DNA from: Porticoccaceae bacterium
GTDB taxonomy: Bacteria; Pseudomonadota; Gammaproteobacteria; Pseudomonadales; Porticoccaceae
Length of the DNA stretch: 24,038 nt
Direction: 5' to 3'
Assembly: GCA_023228865.1 (NCBI GenBank)
Contig: JALOAH010000063.1
Location: 1-24,038 of the forward strand
Below are positions 15,420-23,148 of the stretch, one piece after another. The notes below the pieces were generated by a model. That model searched no databases. It was not told the origin of the DNA and worked only from the letters and a program-made list of their open reading frames with translations. Both the position numbers and the translations under genes were made by a program. Within the stretch, counting starts at the first letter, position 1. Each line of letters opens with the position of its first letter.

Positions 15420-16520
15420 ATGGCTGCTCTTGATAAAAATGTGATGATAATTGGTGCGGGTTTTGCCGGTTGTGTTGTTGGGCGTCAGCTTGCCGATGCT
15501 GGTCATAAAGTCCACGTTATTGATCGCCGCTCACATATCGGCGGTAATGCATATGATGAGCTAGATGCTCATGGAATTATTATGCACCGCTATGGCCCCC
15601 ACATTTTCCACACTAACAGCGACCGAGTCTGGGACTTCCTGTCGCGCTTCACCGAGTGGCGACCGTATGAGCACCGGGTACGGGGAGTAGTGGAAGGCAA
15701 GCTTTATCCATTCCCCATCAATCGGGACACGTTGAATCAGCTTTATAACCTGGGCTTGGACGAGGCCGGTGCAGCCGCTTTTTTGGAGCAGGTGCGGGAA
15801 CCTCGTGAGGTTGTTCGCACCAGTGAAGATGTTGTGCTCAATTCGGTCGGGCGTGACCTTTATGAAAAATTCTTTCTGAACTACACGCGTAAGCAATGGG
15901 GGATGGAGCCTTCAGAACTGAAGGCTGGGGTTGCGGCACGGATACCTGTCCGAACGAATACGGATGATCGTTATTTCAATGACAGGTTCCAGGCAATGCC
16001 GTTGCATGGCTACACAAAGATGTTTGAGCGCATGCTTGATCATCCGAATATCAGCGTTGAGCTTGGTGTGGATTTCGCTGATGCCAAGAACCAGGCGAAG
16101 TGGGCGCATATTGTCTACACCGGCCCTGTAGACGCTTATTTCGACTACTGCTATGGTCGGTTGCCTTACCGCTCATTAAGCTTCGAACACGAGCATCTGG
16201 CTGACATTGAACGGTTCCAGCCTGTCGGTACGGTTAACTACCCCAACGATCATGCTTACACTCGCATTACTGAATTCAAGCATCTGACAGGTCAGGAGCA
16301 TGGCGGTACATCCATAGTGCGGGAGTATCCGCAGGCGGAAGGTGATCCTTATTACCCTGTTCCCAGTGATGCAAGTGAAGCGCTCTATAAGCGTTATGCA
16401 GTGCTTGCTGATGCTGAAGAAAATGTGACCTTTGTCGGCCGTCTGGCGCAGTACCGCTATTACAACATGGATCAGGTTGTGGCCGCCGCCCTGACCGCCG
16501 CCAAACGCTTACTGGGCTGA
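15420..16520 (+). CDS. glf: UDP-galactopyranose mutase
   Basis: A 366-aa FAD enzyme interconverting UDP-galactopyranose and UDP-galactofuranose. The FAD-binding GAGFAGCVVGRQLA (~12-25) with the acidic end of beta-2 (VIDRRSHIGGNAYDE), HRYGPHIFHT (with the flavin-contacting His), NYTRKQWGMEPSEL, and the C-terminal GRLAQYRYYNMDQVV are all standard. Length fits the bacterial family. AAGG lies seven bases before the ATG. The next glycosyltransferase starts 4 bases after its stop. Its presence implies galactofuranose in the glycan made by this cluster, unless precursor and product are used elsewhere. Confidence 0.96.
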   Translation: MAALDKNVMIIGAGFAGCVVGRQLADAGHKVHVIDRRSHIGGNAYDELDAHGIIMHRYGPHIFHTNSDRVWDFLSRFTEWRPYEHRVRGVVEGKLYPFPINRDTLNQLYNLGLDEAGAAAFLEQVREPREVVRTSEDVVLNSVGRDLYEKFFLNYTRKQWGMEPSELKAGVAARIPVRTNTDDRYFNDRFQAMPLHGYTKMFERMLDHPNISVELGVDFADAKNQAKWAHIVYTGPVDAYFDYCYGRLPYRSLSFEHEHLADIERFQPVGTVNYPNDHAYTRITEFKHLTGQEHGGTSIVREYPQAEGDPYYPVPSDASEALYKRYAVLADAEENVTFVGRLAQYRYYNMDQVVAAALTAAKRLLG

Positions 16521-16524
16521 GTGC

Positions 16525-17634
16525 ATGCGCATTGCTTTTTTGTGTAAACGCCGCTACATGAGCAAGGATGTCATTCTTGATCGTTACGCGAGGCTGTATG
16601 AAATACCCCGACAACTTGCTCTTTTGGGGCATGAGGTACGTGGGTTTTGCTTCAGTTATCAAACAGCTGAAGAAGGCTCTTGGCAGCATGAAGCCACACC
16701 TGGCAGTTTGATCTGGCAGTCTCGCTCGCTTGGCAAGTTCAGGTTACCGCGTTTGCTTGGATACCCTGTGCAGCTGCTCCGGGAGCTGAGAGACTTCAAA
16801 CCGGATATTATTATTGGTGCATCAGATATCCCACATATTGTTTTGGGTGCCTGGATGGCCAGACGCCTTCGAGTGCCTTTTGTAGCGGATCTTTACGATA
16901 ATTTCGAAGGGTTTGGGCAGGCGCGTATTCCTGGTTTTGTGACTATGTTGCGGCATGCAGTACGTAAGGCGGACTTGGTGATGACAACCAGTCAGCCTTT
17001 ACAGGATATGGTGGAAGGAGTGTATCGGGCGAAGGGTAAAGTTGTTTCCATGCCTAGTACAGTTGACACCGCCGTCTTCCGCCTTTTGGATAAAAAGCGG
17101 TGTCGTAAGGATCTTGGCTTGCCAGAAAGCGCCGTGTTGATTGGCACTGCCGGGGGCTTGATGAAGGATCGCGGAGTTGACGACCTTTACCAGGCATGGA
17201 AGCAAATAAGCCAGACGCGCGCTGACGCGTATCTTATTTTGGCCGGCCCAACGGATGCTTCACTACCACCACCTGAACATGAACGTGTTCGCTATATGGG
17301 GATGCTCGCACATGCTGACACGGCAAAGCTATTTTGCGCGTTAGACGTCGGCGTTATTTACTTGCGTGATACTCCATTTGGACGTTATTGCTTCCCGCAA
17401 AAAGCGTACGAAATGCAGGCTTGCGGGCTACCAGTTGTAGGAGCGAACGTAGGAGTGATGCCGTACTTGCTGAAAACAATCGAGCAAGCCATCTATCAGT
17501 CGGGTGATGCACTCGATTTGGCTAGAGCTTTGGAGTTTCAGATAGTGGAGCGAAAACTGCCTGACCTGCCTGTGGAGGATTGGCAGCAAGTAATAGAACG
17601 TATGGAAAAATACCTACAGCAGCTCCTTGAATAA
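16525..17634 (+). CDS. Family 4 glycosyltransferase
   Basis: A 369-aa GT-B enzyme. The N-terminal domain starts IAFLCKRRYMSKDVILDRYARLYEIPRQL, unlike the usual G-G-x-x-R-x-x opening. The C-terminal nucleotide-sugar domain has GTAGGLMKDRGVDDL, the acceptor/donor region YLRDTPFGRYCFPQKAYEMQACGLPVVG and the E-x7-E-type end (KAYEMQ). It follows glf by 4 bases and is probably co-transcribed with it. That pairing makes a galactofuranosyl or other sugar transferase acting on a lipid-linked glycan plausible, but donor and acceptor are not determined. The gene converges with the next glycosyltransferase, with only 7 bases between stops and no terminator seen. Confidence 0.85.
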   Translation: MRIAFLCKRRYMSKDVILDRYARLYEIPRQLALLGHEVRGFCFSYQTAEEGSWQHEATPGSLIWQSRSLGKFRLPRLLGYPVQLLRELRDFKPDIIIGASDIPHIVLGAWMARRLRVPFVADLYDNFEGFGQARIPGFVTMLRHAVRKADLVMTTSQPLQDMVEGVYRAKGKVVSMPSTVDTAVFRLLDKKRCRKDLGLPESAVLIGTAGGLMKDRGVDDLYQAWKQISQTRADAYLILAGPTDASLPPPEHERVRYMGMLAHADTAKLFCALDVGVIYLRDTPFGRYCFPQKAYEMQACGLPVVGANVGVMPYLLKTIEQAIYQSGDALDLARALEFQIVERKLPDLPVEDWQQVIERMEKYLQQLLE

Positions 17635-17641
17635 GCTGACA

Positions 17642-18775
17642 CTAACGCAGTGCGCTGAGCACGCCCTCGCCAAAATGCGCCCAAGCAAAGCCCTGCGCGA
17701 AGCTTTGTATTCTTTCTTTGGTTACGGGATGCTGAAGTAACTGCAGCACATGCAGGCTCAACTCAGCATAGTTGTTTTTTTCTGCCAGAAAGCCGGATTC
17801 ACCGTGCCGCACTGCATCGACAATACCGCCAGTAGTAAAGGCAGCCGAGGGCAGCCCATGTGCCGCCGCCTCAATCGCTACCATGCCAAAACCTTCCGGA
17901 TCATCAGGGATATGTCTTACAGGAAATACATGCACATCTGCAGCTTCGTAAGCAATAGCCAGTGTGGATTGATCTATCATCACCCCAAGAAACTTAATGT
18001 GTTCGGCAACCCCTGACCTGGCCGCTTGCTGCTGGATACTCTCTGCCGTCTGGATGCCAGCCCCCAAAGCGTTTTTTGGGGCGTCGCCAATCACTACTAC
18101 TATGGCCTCGGGTTCGGCTTGCACGATGCCAGGCAAGGCGAGCTCCACAAACTCCCGCAAACCTTTGCGGGTTGTTAGCCGCCCGACTGAAAGCAGAATC
18201 TTCTTGTCTGCCAGACCGTACTTTTCTTTGAACGCCCGGATTCTATCTTCCGGTTGCGGCGCTTCTGGCAAGGTGACACCAGGGTGGACGATGTTGATCT
18301 TCTCTTCGCGCACCTTGGCGGCGATTGCCAGTTCTTTTGTGGGTGTGCTATTGACGATGACGTGATCAAGTTTCTTGAAGAAGGGTGCCCATATGCTTTG
18401 GTACAGCTTGTCTTTAACAGTGATGTCAAAGCCGTGCAGATAAGCAGCGGAACGCGCACCGCAGAGTTTGCTTGCTATCCAGGCTAACGGTGCAGTAAGA
18501 CCGCTTCCAGCCAGAATCACGTCTGGCCGCCAACGGATAGCCAGCCACATTGCTTTCAATAAGGAAACCAGTAGAAACAGTGGCAACGGCTTCAGCGGGG
18601 ATTCGGTAAGAATCACCTGTTCTGGCTTCAATGCTGCCGACCCTTTTGGGCCAACCACCTTTACCTCCGCATATCTGGAAAGCTCATCAGCCATATGCCA
18701 GTTGAGGCGTTCCATGCCGCCAACCAAGGGGGGCAGGTTTCGGGTGATAATCAGAATCCGGGTGCGTTTCGTCAT
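17642..18775 (-). CDS. Family 4 glycosyltransferase, minus strand
   Basis: A 377-aa GT-B enzyme of the WbpH/PimB-like GT4 type. The N-terminal RILIITRNLPPLVGGMERLNWHMADEL carries the GGMER loop. AYLHGFDITVKD, the nucleotide-binding LLSVGRLTTRKGLREFVE and the donor-site E-x7-E, DPEGFGMVAIEAAAHGLPSAAF, are all intact. The start ATG at 18775 overlaps the stop of the truncated dehydrogenase as ATGA, so it was once the downstream partner of a complete wbpA-type gene. It is the only intact gene of an otherwise broken minus-strand O-antigen-like operon. Its present promoter is not obvious. Confidence 0.87.
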   Translation of the reverse strand: MTKRTRILIITRNLPPLVGGMERLNWHMADELSRYAEVKVVGPKGSAALKPEQVILTESPLKPLPLFLLVSLLKAMWLAIRWRPDVILAGSGLTAPLAWIASKLCGARSAAYLHGFDITVKDKLYQSIWAPFFKKLDHVIVNSTPTKELAIAAKVREEKINIVHPGVTLPEAPQPEDRIRAFKEKYGLADKKILLSVGRLTTRKGLREFVELALPGIVQAEPEAIVVVIGDAPKNALGAGIQTAESIQQQAARSGVAEHIKFLGVMIDQSTLAIAYEAADVHVFPVRHIPDDPEGFGMVAIEAAAHGLPSAAFTTGGIVDAVRHGESGFLAEKNNYAELSLHVLQLLQHPVTKERIQSFAQGFAWAHFGEGVLSALR

Positions 18776-19212
18776 GCCAGCACCACATTCCTTCCAGCCT
18801 TTATCCGCCCGCGGGTATCCACCATCAGTCGAGCGTTGTGCACCAGCGCATCATGATCAAACGCATCATGGTCGGTGGCGATGAGGATGCAGTCGTAGCT
18901 GCTGATGTTGTCCGCCGTCAGCGGTACCCATGTCAGATCAAATTGATAATCCCGCTTGCGCGGAAATACCGGGACGTGCGGGTCGGAGTAGGCGATATCG
19001 GCGCCTTTTTCTTTGTCGTCGACTATCTTCATAAAGCTTAGAGCAGGCTGATGATGACCGTCCCGTGGAGTTGGTACGCTTATGATCTTGGGACCCACCT
19101 CGACGGTATGGCTGAAGCCAATGGTGGCGTTGAACCCGGCGCCGAGTGCAGCAGGATACGGGGTGATGCTGGTCATGAAGCGATCCTTGCTTTCGGTGGG
19201 GCTAATGGTCAT
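18772..19212 (-). pseudogene. Internally deleted UDP-N-acetylhexosamine 6-dehydrogenase (WbpA/WecC/TviB type)
   Basis: The last ~70 residues (KGADIAYSDPHVPVFPRKRD ... YDCILIATDHDAFDHDALV, ending VDTRGRIKAGRNVVLA) are a recognisable C-terminal domain of WbpA-type dehydrogenases. The ~50 residues before them (GAGFNATIGFSHTVEVGPKI, then SVPTPRDGHHQPALSFM) match the N-terminal NAD-domain segment 'ICVPTPL...H.PDLSF'. The region between, including the catalytic Cys and substrate-binding core (over 200 residues in intact enzymes), is missing, yet the frame stays open. The enzyme cannot be active. Possible starts are ATGs at 19212 and 19176; the frame running up to 19311 enters the IS66 remnant. Its stop overlaps the GT4 start (ATGA). 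The residue comparison is from memory of the family. Confidence 0.75.
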
Positions 19213-19254
19213 TGATGATGGCAAAAAAGGGGTGGCTGAACAAGGGGAAGGGTC

Positions 19255-19434
19255 AGTCAGCGCGCCGCCGCCATCATGCCCCTGATCCTGTCCGCCAAAC
19301 TGAACGGGCATGATCCTTATGCCTATCTGAAAGATGTGCTGAGTCGATTGCCGGCGCAGAAGAACAGCGTCATCGCCGAGTTACTGCCGCATAACTGGTA
19401 GTCGTCTATCAACCTGTCATGGCCAAACGTTTAC
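19255..19434 (+). mobile_element. IS66-family remnant (3' end of transposase and right end)
   Basis: Frame +1 from ~19255 reads SQRAAAIMPLILSAKLNGHD then PYAYLKDVLSRLP...IAELLPHNW and a stop at 19399-19401, the characteristic C-terminus of IS66 TnpC. It is 5'-truncated. The stop replaces the lysine codon that continues the related copy at the window's end (PHNWKPAIKV). Alignment with that copy continues past the gene to ggccaaacgtttac (ends 19434), equivalent to ggccggacgcttac, the IS66 terminal repeat beginning GTAAGCG on the other strand. Only about 180 bases remain, so it is inactive. It abuts the deleted dehydrogenase on the left and the pilX stop (33 bases away) on the right. Confidence 0.82.
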
Positions 19435-19467
19435 GTTGCTCAAAGCCCGGATATTGGTTGGGTTTTA

Positions 19468-21603
19468 CTACAGATAGCGCGACCAACGCAAGGTGGCACT
19501 ACCAGGAGTGGCTTCTTGTTGTCCTCCATTATTACCACCATTATCACCACCGCCAGATATGGCCCCACCAGTTGGATCATAGCCTTGGGGAAGATTGCTC
19601 AAGTCAATAACGGTTTTATTCCCTATTTTATTGGTAGTGCCTGTACCACGTAGAGCTAAAGCGCTTACATATCCTTCGATACGAGTCTGCCCAGAGGTGC
19701 TGAAAATGTTACCTGCTTTAATAGCTCCAAGTACCGGGCCGGCAATGGCTATGTCACCACCAACATATTGGTTGGTTTGACACTGCCCGGGGCTGCTTGG
19801 AGGACAGCTTCCTGCCATTAATGAAAAATTCCCGATACCGGAAAGTGTAGTGTAATCAAATCCGCGCGGTTTACAGAAATCTTTCGGTTTCAATCCGTAT
19901 GTGTTGTTGCAAACGCCTTGGTAGGTGTAGGTTCCATAGTCAGGGACTTCTATGGTCTTGGTGTTTTCGCCAATGTAGTTGGGTGCCGCAACACTGTTGT
20001 TGGAGGAGCTGAGCGTTATACTTCCAGTCGAAATGAAAGTGTTCGTATAGTGACCATTCTTGATTGTTAAATTGCCTTCAAAGAAAACCACGCCAGGTGC
20101 GTGGCTGACGCCGTCCAGTGTCCATCTTTGATCGTTTTGAGTGTATGATGGGTGAACGTTTTTATTGTTGAAGTTAGTTGAGAGTAGCCAGCAGTTGTCT
20201 GAGTCATTGTTCGACGTTGAATGGCGGCATGCGTAGTTTGGCTTGTTAGTTGTATTGCTGGTGCGATGGTAATACCCGTAGTCACGGACTTCTTGAGGGT
20301 TGTTGAGGTGATCATGGCTGGGTATGCCATCAACATCTCTAACCAGAACCCGAGTGGTGCCATTATGACGGTAATAAATGTAGTTGGCAGACTCGCGTAA
20401 AAGGTTGGCGTCGAATGATACCCTTTCCAGTGTGACAGGCTCGACTTCAGGGATCTCCAGGTCCATGCCGGGGTTAATGTTTGGGGTTATATTGCAGTAT
20501 CCCGGTGCCGTAACGTTAACCTTTGATACTGCATCTGGCATGGAGCTGGGGCAGCTATCGAAAGTTATTTTGTCTTCGGCACGCCAACTTACGACGTTCC
20601 TTGCCTCTCTAGATCGGATTTCCCCCTTTGTTTCAATCTTACTTGCAGTTGTGCTCCAGCCGACATCGACTCCATAATTGTTCCCTGAACAATGCACTTG
20701 CGATCCTGTTGCGCAACTTGCCTCATTAGCGCGATCAGCTAGAGACGTAATCAGGTTGTGGGAGCCGCCGGTCACAGATGCAAAGCCGTTTGCCGCAATC
20801 GACAGAGTATTCGCTGTGTTTTGAACGCATACGTTGTTTGTGGCACGAATAGACTCGATTGTGAAGCCACCGACGTTCGATACAAATACGTCGCAACTAG
20901 CATGAAGTTCGCGGAAATCCCCTCCAGAGCCGCCTTGGTAATGTATTGACTTGGTGGATTTGATCGTATCAAATCCCCTGATCGACACGCCGGAAATTTT
21001 AACATTTCCGTCAACGAAGACGTCGTACTGGTCGCCAAGATCAACTAAGGCCTCTATGTTTCCGCTAATATCTAAACCATCATAGAAGTTAAATACATTA
21101 TTATCATTTTGTAGTTGCCCGCTGTCTGATGGTGTGGGTGGTTCAACTTCATATATCAACTGCAGGGTGCTTTTTGAGTTGGCCCGAGTATCTGGTGCAG
21201 TGTCTGCAGTCAGCTCCACCGAAAATATAATACGGTCAGGGTTTGTATCATTCACCGCGGTGAAGTGTGCGTGAAGGCCCTCAAAGCCTGACATGGTGAT
21301 ATCTGGATATTGCGCATTTATGAGGTCGAAGCCGCCGTAAAAAGCTATCCAGTCTGAATGCTCCGCTGCTACCTGCTGTAAATATTCGCGCAGTGCCAAC
21401 CCCGCTAACCACACCCTTTGCTGGGTCACTGTCTGCGAGTGCATGCTGACACTGAAATCTTGAGCCGAGCGCAGTTTGCTGAGACCAACAAGGGTGGTAA
21501 TAGTTAATGAAAGCCCTAGCAGAACAACAATAAGTACCGTTGCAACGCCCTGCTGTCGTTGCTTGGTCTGTAGGCGTTTCATGCGGATAGTCTGGAGATC
21601 CAT
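19468..21603 (-). CDS. Very large PilX-like minor pilin with long extracellular domain
   Basis: About 711 aa from the ATG at 21603 (one base after the pilW stop); an ATG at 21582 and a GTG at 21615 are alternatives. The prepilin-type N-terminus is RQQG followed by VATVLIVVLLGLSLTITTLV. There is no Glu at +5, normal for PilX/GspK-class pilins. Pseudomonas PilX is under ~200 aa; here ~550 extra residues follow, rich in Gly/Asn/Ser and beta-strand-like repeats (VFVDGNVKISGVSIRG, TIESIRATNNVCVQ, NLTIKNGHYTNTFISTGSIT), suggesting a beta-solenoid. Twelve cysteines (an even number) fit disulfides. Near the C-terminus a Gly/Asn linker (SGGGDNGGNNGG) leads to LRWSRYL. Large beta-solenoid minor pilins such as Thermus ComZ act at the tip; an adhesin or DNA-receptor role here is inference. 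Confidence 0.75.
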   Translation of the reverse strand: MDLQTIRMKRLQTKQRQQGVATVLIVVLLGLSLTITTLVGLSKLRSAQDFSVSMHSQTVTQQRVWLAGLALREYLQQVAAEHSDWIAFYGGFDLINAQYPDITMSGFEGLHAHFTAVNDTNPDRIIFSVELTADTAPDTRANSKSTLQLIYEVEPPTPSDSGQLQNDNNVFNFYDGLDISGNIEALVDLGDQYDVFVDGNVKISGVSIRGFDTIKSTKSIHYQGGSGGDFRELHASCDVFVSNVGGFTIESIRATNNVCVQNTANTLSIAANGFASVTGGSHNLITSLADRANEASCATGSQVHCSGNNYGVDVGWSTTASKIETKGEIRSREARNVVSWRAEDKITFDSCPSSMPDAVSKVNVTAPGYCNITPNINPGMDLEIPEVEPVTLERVSFDANLLRESANYIYYRHNGTTRVLVRDVDGIPSHDHLNNPQEVRDYGYYHRTSNTTNKPNYACRHSTSNNDSDNCWLLSTNFNNKNVHPSYTQNDQRWTLDGVSHAPGVVFFEGNLTIKNGHYTNTFISTGSITLSSSNNSVAAPNYIGENTKTIEVPDYGTYTYQGVCNNTYGLKPKDFCKPRGFDYTTLSGIGNFSLMAGSCPPSSPGQCQTNQYVGGDIAIAGPVLGAIKAGNIFSTSGQTRIEGYVSALALRGTGTTNKIGNKTVIDLSNLPQGYDPTGGAISGGGDNGGNNGGQQEATPGSATLRWSRYL

Positions 21604-21604
21604 T

Positions 21605-22333
21605 TTAAATAGCACTCAGGTTGGTCAGGCATGTCTGCATTCTAAACTGTATGTAGATTGGGTCTTCACTTTCACTTGGGTCTTCACTTGGGGGATCGCT
21701 TATGGGGTGATGCGCAACTAAGCTGACAGAGTGTGCTGCAGTGGCACCTTGGATGCCGAAAGGGCGGCAGCTATCAGCGGAAAACTCAAGTTTATGTAAC
21801 CCACCGCTTACGCGTGCTGAACTAGGAAAAAGCCTGGCCACCTCAGTTTCTGCCCAGCTTGTGACGTTCAAGGACGCACAGCCTTGAGGCCGCAGGTAGA
21901 ACAAAGAACCGTTGTCTATCGCCAGCCCCTCGCACCAGCCTGTCGGAGGCACGGCAGGGTCGCTGAAAGTTTCATATCGCCATATCAGTACATCATCTAT
22001 CTCAGTGTCAGGGTTCACCTTGTCGCAGCCACTCAGTTGGTAGTTGCCGGAGCCTAGGGAAATGGAATCGCACTGCTTCAGCACATCCTGGTCTTCTAGT
22101 TGCGCATCCAGTACGCCGAAACCAATGTTCTGCAGGACCCGGTGCGCTGTCAACATCGCAGCAGATCGATCGCCGGCAATCTGTGCAGATTCTTCTGACT
22201 GAACCGTTACGTGCACTGCTGTGCGGTAGAGTGTCAGCATGGCAAGTATGGCAATCATGGCGACGACCAAACCAACCAGCAAGCTTACAAGCGTTACACC
22301 CTGCTGGCGTGAAGCGAAAAGTTTGTGCCTCAT
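21605..22333 (-). CDS. pilW: PilW-like minor pilin
   Basis: A 242-aa minor pilin. The leader is MRHKLFASRQQG, then VTLVSLLVGLVVAMIAILAM as the hydrophobic helix. The +5 residue is Ser rather than the usual Glu. The long globular domain contains several cysteines (QCDSI, SGCDKV, WCEGL, QGCAS, DSCRPF, TCLTN), in keeping with PilW/GspJ-type proteins. The start ATG at 22333 has a ggat/gga ribosome site and lies 10 bases after the pilV stop. It is the fourth gene of the operon. The symbol rests on position and general features, so PilW-like is the safest name. Confidence 0.8.
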   Translation of the reverse strand: MRHKLFASRQQGVTLVSLLVGLVVAMIAILAMLTLYRTAVHVTVQSEESAQIAGDRSAAMLTAHRVLQNIGFGVLDAQLEDQDVLKQCDSISLGSGNYQLSGCDKVNPDTEIDDVLIWRYETFSDPAVPPTGWCEGLAIDNGSLFYLRPQGCASLNVTSWAETEVARLFPSSARVSGGLHKLEFSADSCRPFGIQGATAAHSVSLVAHHPISDPPSEDPSESEDPIYIQFRMQTCLTNLSAI

Positions 22334-22343
22334 TCCAAGATCC

Positions 22344-22739
22344 TCATGGCGATAGAATCAGCGTGCCATCGCCTGATACGTGTTCAGTATCGTTAATCTG
22401 TAATTGCGAGCTCGTTACAGATATGGTTTTGCTTATGCCATCCACTGTTACCTGGATTTCCCTCTCCACATCCACCTTCGTCACCGATATGGTGACTGTT
22501 TCGCCTTGCGAATTTTTTCGCTCCATGCTCGATTCGTCAGTCATGAGAAGATTTCGAAGGTTCATGAATGCCCAGTTCTCGGTAATAAGGTAGCGCTGAG
22601 TGTTGAGTGTGTTTGAAATAACCACCATAAGGCTCAGACCAAGCGTTGCAATAAGCAGCATGCTTATCAAACCTTCGAGCAATGAAGTGCCTTGTTGCTT
22701 TGGCCGCTGGCTAAAGGAGCTAGGGGATGGAGTAGACAT
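22344..22739 (-). CDS. pilV: PilV-like minor pilin
   Basis: A 131-aa minor pilin. The leader is long (about 17 residues, ending KQQG), followed by TSLLEGLISMLLIATLGLSL, with Glu at +5. The SLLE opening is typical of PilV/GspI-type minor pilins ('TLLEVLVA'). The globular part is short and Thr/Ser/Val-rich with no cysteines. The ATG at 22739 overlaps the end of fimT by 20 bases, indicating translational coupling. Confidence 0.8.
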   Translation of the reverse strand: MSTPSPSSFSQRPKQQGTSLLEGLISMLLIATLGLSLMVVISNTLNTQRYLITENWAFMNLRNLLMTDESSMERKNSQGETVTISVTKVDVEREIQVTVDGISKTISVTSSQLQINDTEHVSGDGTLILSP

Positions 22740-23148
22740 GGCTCTCTGTTCCCCTCGTTAAGGTTATGGTTGCAGCATTAATTGGCAGCCCTTTATTGTC
22801 AAAAAGAACCTCGGATTCGCCCGTAACAGATACTCCGCCAGGTAGACTTGTCTGCCACCAAACATCACCACAGGCGCCGCTCACTGTTTTACAGACTTTG
22901 ACTGTGCTGTCATCAACAATTATCCGCATTGCTGGCTCATTTCCAATTGCTCCGGCCCCATTACGCAAGGATGCTGCACGGGCATAGCGTACGGCCTGAT
23001 CAAGCTCACCTTGAGCCTTGTGAATATTAGCTCCATCAGACCAAGCTCCGGTAAATGGTCCGGTTACAAGCGCCAATAGCCCAATTATCAGAATGACGAT
23101 CATCAATTCAATCAGGGTAAAACCACGGATGTTGAATGGCGTTACCAT
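22720..23148 (-). CDS. FimT/FimU-like minor pilin (GspH domain)
   Basis: About 142 aa. I start it at the ATG at 23148 (MVTPFNIRG), which has GGGGA upstream and overlaps the pilE stop by 7 bases; a TTG at 23166 is the alternative. The leader ends NIRG and the helix is [20 protein letters not shown] with Glu at +5. The GspH-like body has the ELDQAVRYARAASLRNG helix and a cysteine pair (KVCKTVSGAC) consistent with a disulfide. In Pseudomonas, FimU primes pilus assembly with PilVWX; FimT is a related DNA-binding minor pilin. I cannot decide between FimT and FimU by eye. Confidence 0.82.
   Translation of the reverse strand: MVTPFNIRGFTLIELMIVILIIGLLALVTGPFTGAWSDGANIHKAQGELDQAVRYARAASLRNGAGAIGNEPAMRIIVDDSTVKVCKTVSGACGDVWWQTSLPGGVSVTGESEVLFDNKGLPINAATITLTRGTESHVYSIP

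Noticed and set aside
19213..19311. Extended N-terminus of the dehydrogenase-like frame (179 aa)
   Set aside because: These codons are antisense to the IS66 remnant and show no dehydrogenase similarity.
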